Shown here piece by piece: positions 1-10,061 of a stretch of 61,624 nt of DNA. The notes under the pieces were generated by a model, which ran no database searches, had not been told where the DNA came from, and worked only from the letters and a program-made list of their open reading frames with translations. The stretch is from the NCBI RefSeq assembly GCF_900199725.1, contig NZ_LT904903.1, positions 498,377 to 560,000 on the forward strand, in the 5' to 3' direction. Every line of letters begins with the position of its first letter. Position 1 is the first letter of the stretch. The position numbers and the translations under genes were made by a program. The DNA is from Cytobacillus massiliigabonensis. GTDB lineage: Bacteria; Bacillota; Bacilli; Bacillales; Cytobacillaceae.

Positions 1-36
1 AGGAGGTCGCGGGTTCGAGTCCCGTCCGGACCGCCA
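1..36 (+). tRNA. tRNA-Asp (GUC), 3' part only
   Basis: The first 36 bases hold the end of the variable loop, a T arm (stem GCGGG/CCCGT around TTCGAGT), the 3' acceptor strand CCGGACC, discriminator G and an encoded CCA. The implied 5' acceptor strand GGTCCGG and the whole 3' half match the Bacillus tRNA-Asp I know. The anticodon lies outside the window, so the identity rests on the acceptor and T arm. Confidence 0.85.
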
Positions 37-56
37 TTATACAAAAAAGTTAAGTG

Positions 57-82
57 CGAAACATTGTTTCGTCTTTTTTTTT
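57..82 (+). terminator. Rho-independent terminator of the tRNA unit
   Basis: Six-base-pair stem CGAAAC/GTTTCG (57-62/66-71) with loop ATT, followed by a run of nine T within a few bases. It lies 20 bases after the tRNA end. Confidence 0.7.
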
Positions 83-151
83 GTCCATTTTTATTCATGC
101 TTTTTTGCTCAGTAACAAAAAATCATGTAGACTATACATATAATAGATATT

Positions 152-178
152 CCTTAGGATCTATCCTAAGGTTTTTTT
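152..178 (+). terminator. Second Rho-independent terminator before tsaE
   Basis: Perfect 8-bp stem CCTTAGGA/TCCTAAGG (152-159/164-171) followed by seven T. It isolates the tRNA transcript from the tsaE operon. Confidence 0.75.
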
Positions 179-248
179 GTCAGAATAAGAAGAATTGGAC
201 TTTAAAATAAAAAAGCTTTTCCTTTTGGAAACAGATTTAAATGACAGA

Positions 249-322
249 CTGTGTTAAAGTTGTATATCGATAATTATCCTTGTTGATTGTAGCGAAAATC
301 AACAGCTATGTGTTTAACACAG
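249..322 (+). promoter_or_regulatory. Nested inverted repeats upstream of tsaE
   Basis: An outer 10-bp inverted repeat CTGTGTTAAA/TTTAACACAG (249-258 and 313-322) encloses an inner one TGTTGATT/AATCAACA (about 281-288 and 297-304). The structure ends 8 bases before the ribosome binding site of tsaE. It could be a folded 5' leader or a pair of operator half sites; nothing in the sequence decides between these. Confidence 0.4.
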
Positions 323-348
323 CCAAATGAAAAAGGTGAGTAATTAAT

Positions 349-804
349 ATGAAGCAATTTGAGTTTATCTCGAATCAGCCCGAAGAAACAATGGATTTCT
401 CTAAACGTCTTGCAGATTGGTTAAAGCCAGGTGATGTGATTGCATTAGAAGGCGATCTTGGTGCAGGTAAAACAACTTTTACAAAAGGGCTTGCTCTTGG
501 TTTAGATATAAAAAGAAATGTGAACAGCCCTACTTTCACAATTATAAAAGAGTATCAAGGAAGAATGCCTCTTTATCATATGGATGTATATCGAGTGGAG
601 GAGTCATTTGAAGATTTAGGATTCGATGAATACTTTGAAGGAAATGGAGTTACAGTTGTTGAATGGGCACATTTAATAGAAGAACAGCTTCCGCAAGAAT
701 TATTATTGATATCTTTGTTTTTAGGTGAGAATGGGGCAAGGAAAATTGTTGTAACACCTAAAGGTGAAAGATATGAGGAATTATGTAAGGAGTTTTTTAA
801 ATGA
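349..804 (+). CDS. tsaE: tRNA t6A threonylcarbamoyl transfer ATPase TsaE
   Basis: TsaE is the P-loop ATPase that drives TsaB-TsaD turnover during N6-threonylcarbamoyl-adenosine formation at position 37 of ANN-decoding tRNAs in the cytoplasm. The 151-residue product has the usual family length. A Walker A motif GDLGAGKTT lies at residues 35-43, and NSPTF and the VEWAHLIEE stretch are typical of the family. The ATG at 349 follows AAAGGTGAG. The stop overlaps the tsaB start by four bases (ATGA), so tsaE, tsaB, rimI and tsaD form one operon. In B. subtilis (ydiB) the thiL gene precedes it; here only two terminators and a possible structured leader do. Confidence 0.95.
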   Translation: MKQFEFISNQPEETMDFSKRLADWLKPGDVIALEGDLGAGKTTFTKGLALGLDIKRNVNSPTFTIIKEYQGRMPLYHMDVYRVEESFEDLGFDEYFEGNGVTVVEWAHLIEEQLPQELLLISLFLGENGARKIVVTPKGERYEELCKEFFK

Positions 805-1508
805 AGTTGCTTTCAATCGATACGTCTAATTATGCATTAGGTGTGGCTTTATTAGATGGGAACCAAGTGATAGGTGAATATATTACAAATATAAAGAAAA
901 ATCATTCTGTGCGTGCAATGCCTGCAATTGAAGCATTAATGAAAGACTGTGATATGAAGCCAAGTGATCTTTCAAAGATTGTTGTTGCTAATGGTCCTGG
1001 TTCGTATACAGGAGTTCGAATTGGTGTGACTATTGCAAAGACATTAGCATGGACATTGAATATTCCATTGACAGGGGTTTCGAGCTTAGAGGTATTAGCA
1101 GCATCTGCTGGTCGTTATTTTGAAGGTGTAGTTTCTCCCATATTTGATGCACGCAGAGGTCAAATTTATACGGGCCTTTACCAATTCAGTGAGGGAAAAT
1201 TAATCACAAAGAATAAAGATCAGTTGGTCCTATCTAAGGATTGGGCTGCAGAACTGAAAGAAAGAAATGAAAAGGTTCTTTTGCTTGGCAATGATTTGCC
1301 GCTTCATCAAGAAACCTTTGAAGAAATAATTGGAACACAAGCCGTTTTCGCTGAAATAACAGAGCATAATCCTCGACCTGCTGAGCTAGCATTACTGGGC
1401 AGGGATAGGGAAGCTGAGGATATACATTCTTTTGTTCCTAATTACATTCGTTTAGCAGAAGCAGAAGCTAATTGGATCAAAGCGAATAAAGAGAAGATAA
1501 GGAAGTAG
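801..1508 (+). CDS. tsaB: tRNA t6A modification scaffold protein TsaB
   Basis: TsaB is the ASKHA-fold partner of TsaD, needed for transfer of the threonylcarbamoyl group to tRNA A37. The 235-residue product begins with the family's LLSIDTSNYALGVALL strand and carries GPGSYTGVRIG near residue 68, both standard in YeaZ/YdiC proteins. It lacks the metal-binding histidines of TsaD, as expected for the non-catalytic paralogue. The start overlaps the tsaE stop and the stop lies four bases before rimI, so translation is probably coupled along the operon. Confidence 0.95.
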   Translation: MKLLSIDTSNYALGVALLDGNQVIGEYITNIKKNHSVRAMPAIEALMKDCDMKPSDLSKIVVANGPGSYTGVRIGVTIAKTLAWTLNIPLTGVSSLEVLAASAGRYFEGVVSPIFDARRGQIYTGLYQFSEGKLITKNKDQLVLSKDWAAELKERNEKVLLLGNDLPLHQETFEEIIGTQAVFAEITEHNPRPAELALLGRDREAEDIHSFVPNYIRLAEAEANWIKANKEKIRK

Positions 1509-1512
1509 CAGT

Positions 1513-1962
1513 ATGAATAAGTCTTTAACCTTTCGATTTATGGATATAAATGATGTGGATGACATTCTAAAAATTGAGCATGAATCTTTTACCCTTCCAT
1601 GGAGTAGAGAGGCATTTCAAAATGAGTTAACGACGAATCAATATGCTTTGTATATTGGCTTAGAAGAAGATAGAAAAGTCATTGGCTATTGTGGTGTTTG
1701 GATTGTTATAGATGAAGCTCAAATCACAAATGTGGCCATTTTGCCGGAGTATCGAGGAAGGAAGCTAGGTGAGGCATTAATGAGACAAGTAATGGAGATA
1801 GCATCAGAGAGAGGAGCGAGGACGATGTCGCTTGAGGTGCGAGTTTCTAATTCTGTTGCCCAATCCCTCTATCGAAAGCTTGGATTTCAAGATGGCGGAA
1901 TTAGAAAAAACTACTATTCGGATAATCAAGAAGATGCTCTAGTAATGTGGGTGAATTTATGA
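1513..1962 (+). CDS. rimI: Ribosomal protein S18-alanine N-acetyltransferase RimI
   Basis: GNAT-fold acetyltransferase of 149 residues that, by family, acetylates the N terminus of ribosomal protein S18 with acetyl-CoA. The acetyl-CoA binding signature is visible as [17 protein letters not shown] (about residues 74-90), and the C-terminal SLYRKLGFQ helix-strand element is typical. It is embedded between tsaB and tsaD, the standard firmicute arrangement (ydiD). The ribosome binding site AAGGAAG overlaps the end of tsaB. Confidence 0.9.
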   Translation: MNKSLTFRFMDINDVDDILKIEHESFTLPWSREAFQNELTTNQYALYIGLEEDRKVIGYCGVWIVIDEAQITNVAILPEYRGRKLGEALMRQVMEIASERGARTMSLEVRVSNSVAQSLYRKLGFQDGGIRKNYYSDNQEDALVMWVNL

Positions 1963-2984
1963 CAAACAAAGATCAGTTAATCATGGGAATAGAAACAAGC
2001 TGTGATGAAACGGCAGTTGCAATTATTAAAAATGGAAGAGAAATTGCTGCAAATGTGGTAGCATCCCAAATTGAAAGCCATAAAAGATTTGGCGGTGTTG
2101 TACCAGAGATTGCATCTCGTCATCATGTAGAGCAAATGACAATTGTACTAGAAGAGGCGTTAAATCAGGCAAAGATTAGTTACGAAGATTTAAGTGCCAT
2201 TGCAGTAACAGAAGGTCCAGGATTAGTTGGAGCATTATTAGTGGGAGTAAATGCAGCAAAGGCAGTTGCTTTTGCTCATGGCATCCCATTAGTTGGTGTT
2301 CATCATATAGCTGGACATATTTATGCAAATCGGCTTGTAACAGAAATGGATTTTCCTTTGCTCTCACTTGTTGTTTCAGGTGGACATACAGAACTTGTAT
2401 ATATGAAAGAGCATGGTCATTTTGAAGTCATTGGTGAAACAAGGGATGATGCTGCTGGAGAAGCTTATGATAAGGTAGCAAGAACATTAAATCTTCCCTA
2501 TCCAGGGGGACCTCATATTGATCGATTAGCACAGGAGGGTGAACCTTCAATATCATTGCCTCGAGCATGGCTGGAGGAAGGCTCCTATGATTTTAGCTTC
2601 AGTGGATTAAAATCAGCAGTTATTAACACTGTCCACAATGCTGAACAAAGAGGAGAGAACATTAAGCCTGAAGATTTGGCAGCAAGCTTTCAACAAAGCG
2701 TAATTGACGTGCTTGTGGCAAAAACAAGTAGGGCTGCAAAAGAGTACACTGTGAAGCAGGTGCTATTAGCTGGTGGTGTAGCAGCAAATAAGGGGCTGCG
2801 ATCAGCCTTACAGGAGGAGTTTAATAAACTGCCTGATTGCGAGCTTGTTATTCCTCCGTTATCTCTATGCACAGATAATGCGGCAATGATTGCAGCTGCA
2901 GGCAGTGTTTTATTTGAAAAAGGGGTTCAATCAACTATGGCATTGAATGCAAATCCAGGTCTTGATATAACTATCCACAATTAA
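1959..2984 (+). CDS. tsaD: tRNA N6-adenosine threonylcarbamoyltransferase TsaD
   Basis: Catalytic ASKHA-fold subunit of t6A synthesis (formerly Gcp/YdiE). I choose the ATG at 1959, which overlaps the rimI stop as ATGA and follows GGGTGA; an in-frame GTG at 1947 is less likely. The resulting 341-residue protein has [11 protein letters not shown] at residues 10-20, the iron-binding HIAGH (residues 116-120), [19 protein letters not shown] and the C-terminal CTDNAAMIA motif, so all catalytic landmarks are present. It ends the t6A operon and is followed by a hairpin and a DnaA-box cluster. Confidence 0.95.
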   Translation: MTNKDQLIMGIETSCDETAVAIIKNGREIAANVVASQIESHKRFGGVVPEIASRHHVEQMTIVLEEALNQAKISYEDLSAIAVTEGPGLVGALLVGVNAAKAVAFAHGIPLVGVHHIAGHIYANRLVTEMDFPLLSLVVSGGHTELVYMKEHGHFEVIGETRDDAAGEAYDKVARTLNLPYPGGPHIDRLAQEGEPSISLPRAWLEEGSYDFSFSGLKSAVINTVHNAEQRGENIKPEDLAASFQQSVIDVLVAKTSRAAKEYTVKQVLLAGGVAANKGLRSALQEEFNKLPDCELVIPPLSLCTDNAAMIAAAGSVLFEKGVQSTMALNANPGLDITIHN

Positions 2985-3161
2985 GGAACAGGTAGGAAAA
3001 AGTCCTCATTGAAAAATGAGGACTTTCTTGTGGATAAATAGAAAAATCAGATAATTACAGCAGAAATTGTGGATAATAATGCCGTTTCTTGTGGATAATG
3101 TGGAAAAGTCTGTGGAAGTCTTACATTTCAACCGATTGATTGTGAATATTTTTGTGGATAA
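2971..3161 (-). other. DnaA-box cluster between tsaD and ydiF
   Basis: Four perfect TGTGGATAA boxes (the complement of TTATCCACA) lie at 3029-3037, 3068-3076, 3090-3098 and 3153-3161, all in the same orientation. Weaker matches occur at 3099-3107 (TGTGGAAAA) and, in the opposite orientation, at 2971-2979 (CTATCCACA, inside the end of tsaD). In B. subtilis a DnaA-binding cluster is described in the corresponding gcp-ydiF interval. It probably titrates DnaA or nucleates DnaA binding to regulate replication initiation. Confidence 0.8.
3001..3029 (+). terminator. Hairpin after tsaD
   Basis: Perfect 10-bp stem AGTCCTCATT/AATGAGGACT (3001-3010/3015-3024) with loop GAAA; the T tail is weak on the plus strand (TTCTT) and better on the minus strand (TTTTTCC). 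Confidence 0.6.
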
Positions 3162-3203
3162 AAAAGGAACAAAGGGTGTATATATCCCCAGTTCCTTTTT
3201 CTT
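3161..3203. terminator. Bidirectional terminator between convergent tsaD and ydiF
   Basis: Perfect 10-bp stem AAAAAGGAAC/GTTCCTTTTT (3161-3170/3191-3200) provides a T tract in both directions. It overlaps the last DnaA box by one base. Confidence 0.75.
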
Positions 3204-3208
3204 AATGT

Positions 3209-3361
3209 CTAGCACAAGCGTTCTATCGCCTATCAAACTTCAGGCCCCCTCCTTGCGATAAGTCGACATCAATTCACTATCGTTCATTGTGTCTCCTTTA
3301 TCTCAGTCGGCGATCCTTCTGCGTTTGTACGGCGATGACCAAGGCACTTTCGCTTTTCTTA
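3209..3361 (-). repeat. Dispersed ~150-bp intergenic repeat, copy 1
   Basis: Read on the minus strand, this segment starts at the TAA stop codon of the ABC-F gene (TAAGAAAAGCG...) and shares many blocks with 56714-56880, for example CGACTGAGATAAAGGA, the CGATAG and GACTTATC segments and the GGAGGG box. Both copies begin exactly at a stop codon and run away from the gene. It has no coding potential that I can see. Confidence 0.75.
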
Positions 3362-5278
3362 ATCTGCTAATTCTGTCCATTCTTCAACTAATTCGTCTAA
3401 TTTAACCTTTGCCTCATTGTTTTTATTCGTAATCTCTTGAACTTTTTCATGATTTTGGTAAACTTCCGGCTCACATAATTGCTGCTCATATTCAGATATT
3501 AAAACCTCTAGCTCACCGATTTGCTTTTCTACTTCTTCTAATCTTCTTTGGCGCTGTCTTTCAATTTTCTTTGCTTCCTTATCCAGCTGATAGCTGTTTT
3601 TTTCCTGATTTGGCTGAGGTGCAGAATTTTTTTGAATGGAATCTAATGCCTTTAACTCTTCTTGCTCATGCTTCTTTTCAATATAATAATCATAATCACC
3701 AAGGTACTCAGTTGCACCATCCTTGCTGAGCTCGATTACTTTTGTTGTAATTCGGTTAATAAAGTAGCGGTCATGAGAAACGAAAAGGATGGTCCCTGGA
3801 TAATCGATAAGTGCGTTTTCTAATATTTCTTTACTATCTAAATCAAGGTGGTTAGTAGGCTCGTCCAGAATCAAAAAATTTGCCCGCTGCATCATTAACT
3901 TAGCTAGTGCTAACCGAGCCTTTTCTCCTCCGCTTAAGGTGGATACATTCTTTAAAACATCATCACCAGAGAAGAGGAAATTTCCTAATACCGTCCGGAT
4001 ATCCTTCTCTGGCTTTAGAGGATATTCATCCCATAGCTCATTTAAAACTCGCTTATTCGAGGAGAGTTCAGCTTGTTCCTGATCATAGTATCCGATGAAA
4101 ACATTTGAACCATGGTGGAAATGACCTGCAATTGGGGACAGTTTATCAATGATTGTTTTTAATAGAGTAGATTTTCCAACCCCATTTGGACCAACAAGGG
4201 CAATGCTTTCCCCTCTTGTAATCCGGAAGGAAATCCCTTTTGAAATTTCTTCCCCATGATAGCCGATAGCGATTGAATCAGCCTTCAATACTTCATTTCC
4301 TGATTGTCTATCAATTTGGAAGCCAAAAGAGGCTGATTTTTCATCCCCTAAGGGCCTGTCCATTATTTCCATTTTTTCAAGCTGTTTTCGGCGGCTCTGA
4401 GCTCTTTTCGTTGTAGAGGCACGTGCAAGGTTTCGTTGAATGAAATCCTGAAGTTTCGCTACTTCCTCCTGCTGTTTTTCATATTCTTTCATTTCACGTT
4501 CATAGTTTGCAGCTTTCTGATCGAGATAAGCACTGTAATTCCCTGTATATTTGCGAATCTGAAGTCTTGATAGTTCGTAAACCTGTGAAACCACTTTATC
4601 TAAAAAATAACGGTCATGTGAGACAATTAATATTGCCCCGTCATATCCTTGTAAATATTGCTCTAACCAAGTTAAAGTATCAATATCTAAATGATTGGTA
4701 GGTTCATCCAGGATTAAAATGTCGGGTTTTGTTAATAATAGCTTTCCAAGTGCAAGTCTTGTTTTCTGTCCCCCGCTAAGTGTTGATATTTTTGTATCAT
4801 AGCTAAAGGAATGGAAATTCAATCCATGGAGGACGGAACGGATGTCTGATTCATATTGATAGCCGCCTTCCTCTTTGAATTGAACTTGGCGTTTATCATA
4901 TTCAGACAAAATCCGTTCATATTCTTGCTGATTTCCCATCGCTTCAGGATCTGACATCCGTTCTTCAAGCCTGCGCAATTCTTTTTCTTGGGTTTGAAAA
5001 TGCGCAAATACCGTTAACATTTCATCCCAAATGGATTGATCGGATTCCAGACCCGTATTTTGAGCCAAATAGCCAATTTTCACTTCCTTGGGCTTAATAA
5101 TTTCTCCGGAATCATAAGACATTTGTCCTGCAATAATTTTTAATAGAGTAGATTTACCGGCTCCGTTACGGCCTACAAGGGCAATTCGATCCCTCGTTTG
5201 TACTTCAAGCTTTATATTCGATAAAATAGGGTCAGCACCAAAATTTTTAATTAATTGATTTACTTGTAATAAAATCAT
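3359..5278 (-). CDS. ydiF: ABC-F family ATPase, YdiF-like
   Basis: Soluble twin-ATPase of the ABC-F family, which acts on the ribosome rather than in membranes. Two Walker A motifs (GRNGAGKST, GPNGVGKST) and two signatures (LSGGQKTR, LSGGEKAR) frame a charged inter-domain linker. A ~90-residue C-terminal coiled coil rich in E, K and Q follows the second domain. I choose the ATG at 5278, six bases after AGAGGTG; the in-frame GTG at 5287 overlaps that ribosome binding site. The product is 639 residues. Synteny with tsaD and moaC identifies the YdiF group. The exact ribosomal role is not readable from sequence. Confidence 0.85.
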   Translation of the reverse strand: MILLQVNQLIKNFGADPILSNIKLEVQTRDRIALVGRNGAGKSTLLKIIAGQMSYDSGEIIKPKEVKIGYLAQNTGLESDQSIWDEMLTVFAHFQTQEKELRRLEERMSDPEAMGNQQEYERILSEYDKRQVQFKEEGGYQYESDIRSVLHGLNFHSFSYDTKISTLSGGQKTRLALGKLLLTKPDILILDEPTNHLDIDTLTWLEQYLQGYDGAILIVSHDRYFLDKVVSQVYELSRLQIRKYTGNYSAYLDQKAANYEREMKEYEKQQEEVAKLQDFIQRNLARASTTKRAQSRRKQLEKMEIMDRPLGDEKSASFGFQIDRQSGNEVLKADSIAIGYHGEEISKGISFRITRGESIALVGPNGVGKSTLLKTIIDKLSPIAGHFHHGSNVFIGYYDQEQAELSSNKRVLNELWDEYPLKPEKDIRTVLGNFLFSGDDVLKNVSTLSGGEKARLALAKLMMQRANFLILDEPTNHLDLDSKEILENALIDYPGTILFVSHDRYFINRITTKVIELSKDGATEYLGDYDYYIEKKHEQEELKALDSIQKNSAPQPNQEKNSYQLDKEAKKIERQRQRRLEEVEKQIGELEVLISEYEQQLCEPEVYQNHEKVQEITNKNNEAKVKLDELVEEWTELAD

Positions 5279-5424
5279 TTTTTTCACCTCTATATTCTAG
5301 AGTTAGTGTAACTCATTCATATATGTTGGGCAATAACCGAAGCCTTTTGTGTAAGTGAATGATTGTACAAATTGCATACAAATGGATAAAAATAGTGTAT
5401 CATTTTGTAGAGAGGTGTATGTAC

Positions 5425-5913
5425 ATGACAGATTTTACTCATTTTAATCAAGAGGGCCGAGCAAAAATGGTTGATGTAAGTGACAAGCCTGAAACGGTCC
5501 GAACTGCGATTGCTCACTCAAGTATTATTGTAAATAAAGAAATATATGAAAAAATTACTTCTAATAAAATGAAAAAAGGGGATGTCCTTGCAGTCGCTCA
5601 AGTAGCTGGAGTAATGGCATGCAAGAAAACCTGGGAAATCATCCCGATGTGTCACCCCATTCCGCTAACTGGTGTGGATATTTCTTTCTCATGGAAAATT
5701 AATCAAGAGGAATATACACTATTAATTACAGCATCAGCTAAAACAAAAGGAAACACCGGCGTTGAGATGGAAGCGCTCACAGCCGCATCTGTTTGTGCTT
5801 TGACCGTTTATGATATGTGTAAAGCGGTTGATAAGGGAATGATTATTGGCAGAACGTATTTAGTTGAAAAAACGGGCGGTAAAAATGGAGACTTTAAAAG
5901 AGACACTAAATAA
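5425..5913 (+). CDS. moaC: Cyclic pyranopterin monophosphate synthase MoaC
   Basis: MoaC, acting after MoaA, forms cyclic pyranopterin monophosphate from the GTP-derived intermediate, an early step in molybdenum cofactor synthesis. The ATG at 5425 lies seven bases after AGAGGTG and gives 162 residues, the family length; the longer reading from 5359 adds a non-conserved tail. [36 protein letters not shown] and [10 protein letters not shown] are hallmark segments. No other moa gene is adjacent, as in B. subtilis, where moaC also stands alone at this locus. Confidence 0.93.
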   Translation: MTDFTHFNQEGRAKMVDVSDKPETVRTAIAHSSIIVNKEIYEKITSNKMKKGDVLAVAQVAGVMACKKTWEIIPMCHPIPLTGVDISFSWKINQEEYTLLITASAKTKGNTGVEMEALTAASVCALTVYDMCKAVDKGMIIGRTYLVEKTGGKNGDFKRDTK

Positions 5914-5942
5914 TAATGTAACTTTGGGAGAGTGGATGAAAA

Positions 5943-6599
5943 ATGGCGAATGAATCAGTGAAAATTCCGCAAGCAACTGCAAAAAGGCTCCCTTTGTACT
6001 ATCGATTTCTGAAGAATTTACATTCCTCTGGCAAGCAAAGGGTATCATCTGCTGAGCTGAGTGAGGCAGTAAAGGTTGACTCTGCAACAATCCGCAGGGA
6101 TTTTTCCTACTTTGGAGCATTAGGGAAAAAGGGGTATGGATATAATGTCAATTATTTGCTTACCTTTTTTCGGAAGACATTAGACCAGGATGAACTGACA
6201 AAGGTGGCATTAATTGGAGTAGGAAATTTAGGTACTGCATTTTTGAATTATAACTTTTTGAAAAATAATAATACAAAAATTGAAGTGGCCTTTGATGTAG
6301 ATGTAAATAAAGTCGGTTCTAAAATTGGAGAAGTTCCCGTTTTCCATATGGATGATTTAGAAAAAGTGATTGAAGAACACAATATTCAAGTGGCGATATT
6401 AACCGTTCCTGCACCTGCTGCTCAATCGATCGCTGACCGGATCGTTCAGGGAAGTGTAAATGGAATTTTGAATTTTACACCAGCAAGACTATCCGTTCCA
6501 CCAACAATAAGAATTCATCATATCGATTTAGCTGTAGAGCTACAGTCTCTTATCTATTTTTTAAAGCATTACCCGACAGATAATGAAAAAGAAGAATAA
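5943..6599 (+). CDS. rex: Redox-sensing transcriptional repressor Rex
   Basis: Rex senses the NADH/NAD+ ratio and represses fermentation and respiration genes. The N-terminal winged helix (about residues 10-80, with [12 protein letters not shown] in the recognition region) is followed by a Rossmann domain with [10 protein letters not shown] at residues 91-100. The C-terminal [15 protein letters not shown] helix mediates the domain-swapped dimer in known Rex structures. The product has 218 residues, the normal length. The tatAy-tatCy genes that follow rex in B. subtilis are missing here; a terminator and the convergent ydiK come next. Confidence 0.93.
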   Translation: MANESVKIPQATAKRLPLYYRFLKNLHSSGKQRVSSAELSEAVKVDSATIRRDFSYFGALGKKGYGYNVNYLLTFFRKTLDQDELTKVALIGVGNLGTAFLNYNFLKNNNTKIEVAFDVDVNKVGSKIGEVPVFHMDDLEKVIEEHNIQVAILTVPAPAAQSIADRIVQGSVNGILNFTPARLSVPPTIRIHHIDLAVELQSLIYFLKHYPTDNEKEE

Positions 6600-6607
6600 A
6601 ACGGTAA

Positions 6608-6648
6608 AAATAAATGAGCCTCTCAAAATGGAGACTCATTTATTTTTT
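6608..6648. terminator. Bidirectional terminator between rex and ydiK
   Basis: Stem AAATAAATGAG/CTCATTTATTT (6608-6618/6635-6645) with three more pairs inside, flanked by A and T tracts. Its right arm overlaps the last codons of the minus-strand ydiK. Confidence 0.75.
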
Positions 6649-6842
6649 AAGCTATTCTTTATTTTGAAATGAAAAGCGACCATTCGCAGACCTCCGCCTA
6701 AGTCAAAGGTTGCAATAATAATTAAAAATACAGTGAAAATTCCCCAGCCTTGTTCTCTTTGTATATTTTGAATAGCGATGTATGTAAAGAGGAGACCGAG
6801 AATAATATAGATAATGCCCGAAAATAAAGGTGACCTTCTCAT
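6636..6842 (-). CDS. ydiK: Small membrane protein YdiK (DUF4305)
   Basis: A 68-residue protein with two hydrophobic segments (about residues 7-24 and 33-46) separated by a short polar turn, ending in a basic tail. It matches the YdiK family found beside the CPBP protease gene in Bacillus. Its ATG overlaps the stop of ydiL (ATGA), so both are translated from one message. The function is unknown. Confidence 0.75.
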   Translation of the reverse strand: MRRSPLFSGIIYIILGLLFTYIAIQNIQREQGWGIFTVFLIIIATFDLGGGLRMVAFHFKIKNSLKNK

Positions 6843-7570
6843 ATAAATCCTCCAATAAAAGATTGTATTTTTTCTATTTTTTCCAGCCAGTTTTCTATAG
6901 GTTCCTTATTCAGCTGGAGAATGACAACAAGTGTATTCATTGTCACATGAGCGAAGATCGGTACGATAATCCGCTTTGTTTTTACATATAGAAAAGCAAA
7001 GGTAAATCCCATAGCTGAATATAAGAGCGTATGTTCAATCTCTGCATGTGCAAGGGAAAAAATGACAGAGCTAATTAATGCAGATACAAAGAAGTTTAAT
7101 CGCTTATGCAGAGATCCGAAAATAATTTTTCGAAAAACAATTTCTTCTAATATAGGACCGATGATGGAACTGACAATTATTACTGCTGGGAAGGTTTGGA
7201 TAAGCATCAGGATGTCCTGAGTATTTTCTGACCCCATTTCAATGCCGATCATGTTTTCGATACTTGCCGCCATTATTTGCGCGAAATAAGCTAGGAAGAT
7301 TCCACCCACTGCCCATGCGATAGAAGTTGGAACAGATGAAGCATCCCGTAATTCCCGGACAGTTTTCATTTCTTTGCGTAATAGCATAAGTGCAATAATG
7401 AAGGTAATTGAAAAGCTAATCACAATCCAGTAGGGAACGGAAAGCATTTGCATGTCTTCAGGACTTTTGCCCAAAAAGTTACCGGCAAGCATTAGAAGTG
7501 GAACGCCTATAATCCCAGAAAATTGCATGGCTATATATGCAATAAGAATGATCCAGTATTCTTTTTTCAA
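6839..7570 (-). CDS. ydiL: CPBP family intramembrane metalloprotease YdiL
   Basis: A 243-residue membrane protein with about seven hydrophobic segments and the CPBP/Abi signatures in order: the EEIVFRK motif (two glutamates and an arginine), then SLAHAE, then FAHVTMN, giving the conserved glutamates and histidines of this CAAX-protease-like family. Such proteins cut membrane-embedded substrates or help bacteriocin self-immunity; the substrate here is unknown. Translation starts at TTG 7570, ten bases after AAGGAG. It is co-transcribed with ydiK. Confidence 0.85.
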   Translation of the reverse strand: MKKEYWIILIAYIAMQFSGIIGVPLLMLAGNFLGKSPEDMQMLSVPYWIVISFSITFIIALMLLRKEMKTVRELRDASSVPTSIAWAVGGIFLAYFAQIMAASIENMIGIEMGSENTQDILMLIQTFPAVIIVSSIIGPILEEIVFRKIIFGSLHKRLNFFVSALISSVIFSLAHAEIEHTLLYSAMGFTFAFLYVKTKRIIVPIFAHVTMNTLVVILQLNKEPIENWLEKIEKIQSFIGGFI

Positions 7571-7751
7571 TGTATTGTCTCCTTCTAATAGGTTGGTTGG
7601 CCGAGATGATTATTCACTCGCTTCTTTACCATCTTTCATTTTACTCATAATTAGGTTGTAGTTTCAAATAGAACAGTCCGATAGTCATAACTTCAATGAC
7701 TGATGCAAATTTTCACTATAAATATTTTTTGTAAAAAAATGAGCTTCACCC

Positions 7752-7783
7752 TTGCAAATAGAGTTCGTTTTCTTTAATATAAT
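7752..7783 (+). promoter_or_regulatory. groESL promoter
   Basis: A perfect TATAAT at 7778-7783 lies seven bases before the CIRCE element. TTGCAA at 7752-7757 is the best -35 candidate but its 20-base spacing is long, so only the -10 box is reliable. Confidence 0.55.
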
Positions 7784-7790
7784 AATTGTG

Positions 7791-7817
7791 TTAGCACTCA
7801 GATGGATAGAGTGCTAA
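7791..7817 (+). promoter_or_regulatory. CIRCE operator (HrcA binding site)
   Basis: Perfect TTAGCACTC-N9-GAGTGCTAA between the -10 box and groES. CIRCE is bound by HrcA and represses the chaperonin operon until heat stress. No hrcA gene is in this window. Confidence 0.97.
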
Positions 7818-7854
7818 TAAAAATATTACATATAAATTGAGGAGGTTGTTTCAC

Positions 7855-8136
7855 TTGTTAAAGCCACTAGGTGATCGAATTATTATCGAGCTTGTTGAAA
7901 CTGAAGAAAAAACTGCAAGCGGCATCGTTTTGCCGGACACTGCTAAAGAAAAACCTCAAGAAGGTAAAGTTGTAGCTGTAGGTACTGGACGCGTTGAAAA
8001 TGGTGAACGCGTAGCCCTTGAAGTCGCTAACGGCGACCGTATCATCTTCTCAAAATATGCTGGAACAGAAGTGAAATACGAAGGAAAAGAATACTTGATT
8101 TTACGTGAAAATGATATTCTTGCTATTATCGGTTAA
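7855..8136 (+). CDS. groES: Co-chaperonin GroES
   Basis: Ten-kilodalton lid of the GroEL folding chamber in the cytoplasm. The start is TTG at 7855, after a strong GGAGGT, giving [15 protein letters not shown]..., the same N terminus and the same TTG codon as I recall for B. subtilis; a longer in-frame reading from 7837 runs through the ribosome binding site. The mobile-loop segment [12 protein letters not shown] (residues 16-27) binds GroEL. The product is 93 residues and stands 63 bases upstream of groEL in one operon under CIRCE control. Confidence 0.96.
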   Translation: MLKPLGDRIIIELVETEEKTASGIVLPDTAKEKPQEGKVVAVGTGRVENGERVALEVANGDRIIFSKYAGTEVKYEGKEYLILRENDILAIIG

Positions 8137-8184
8137 TAAACAATACGCAAATAGATTCTAAAAGATAACTTTTCATAATTTTAG

Positions 8185-9828
<1,644 letters not shown>

Positions 9829-9881
9829 TAACGCCCTCAAACCCTTGATATAACTGGGTTTGTTAGTAAGGTGAAAGTGGC

Positions 9882-9923
9882 ATGCTAACATTGAGGATAT
9901 TAACGGAGGCTTTCTTGAAGCTC
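9882..9923 (+). repeat. TGCTAACAT repeat, copy 1 (short)
   Basis: ATGCTAACATTGAGGATATT then AACGGAGGCTTTC resembles the starts of the segments at 12656 and 17813. This copy lacks the hairpin half found in the other two and is followed instead by an unrelated terminator. Confidence 0.5.
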
Positions 9924-9939
9924 AAATAAACATAAAATG

Positions 9940-9992
9940 TACCCTATAGAGTAGAAACTTTAAAAAAGTCTACTCTATAGGGTATTTTTATG
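9940..9992 (+). terminator. groESL terminator
   Basis: Perfect 16-bp stem (9940-9955/9969-9984, TACCCTATAGAGTAGA and its complement) followed by a T-rich tail. Confidence 0.9.
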
Positions 9993-10061
9993 TTTCTGCT
10001 TAGCCTTTTTCATACAATATGATAGAATCATGTTACCAATACTTTAGGAGAATTGAAATGC

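Noticed and set aside
5943..7570. Loss of tatAy-tatCy between rex and ydiK compared with B. subtilis
   Set aside because: True of the sequence, but many Bacillaceae keep tat genes elsewhere, so it is not evidence of anything unusual by itself.
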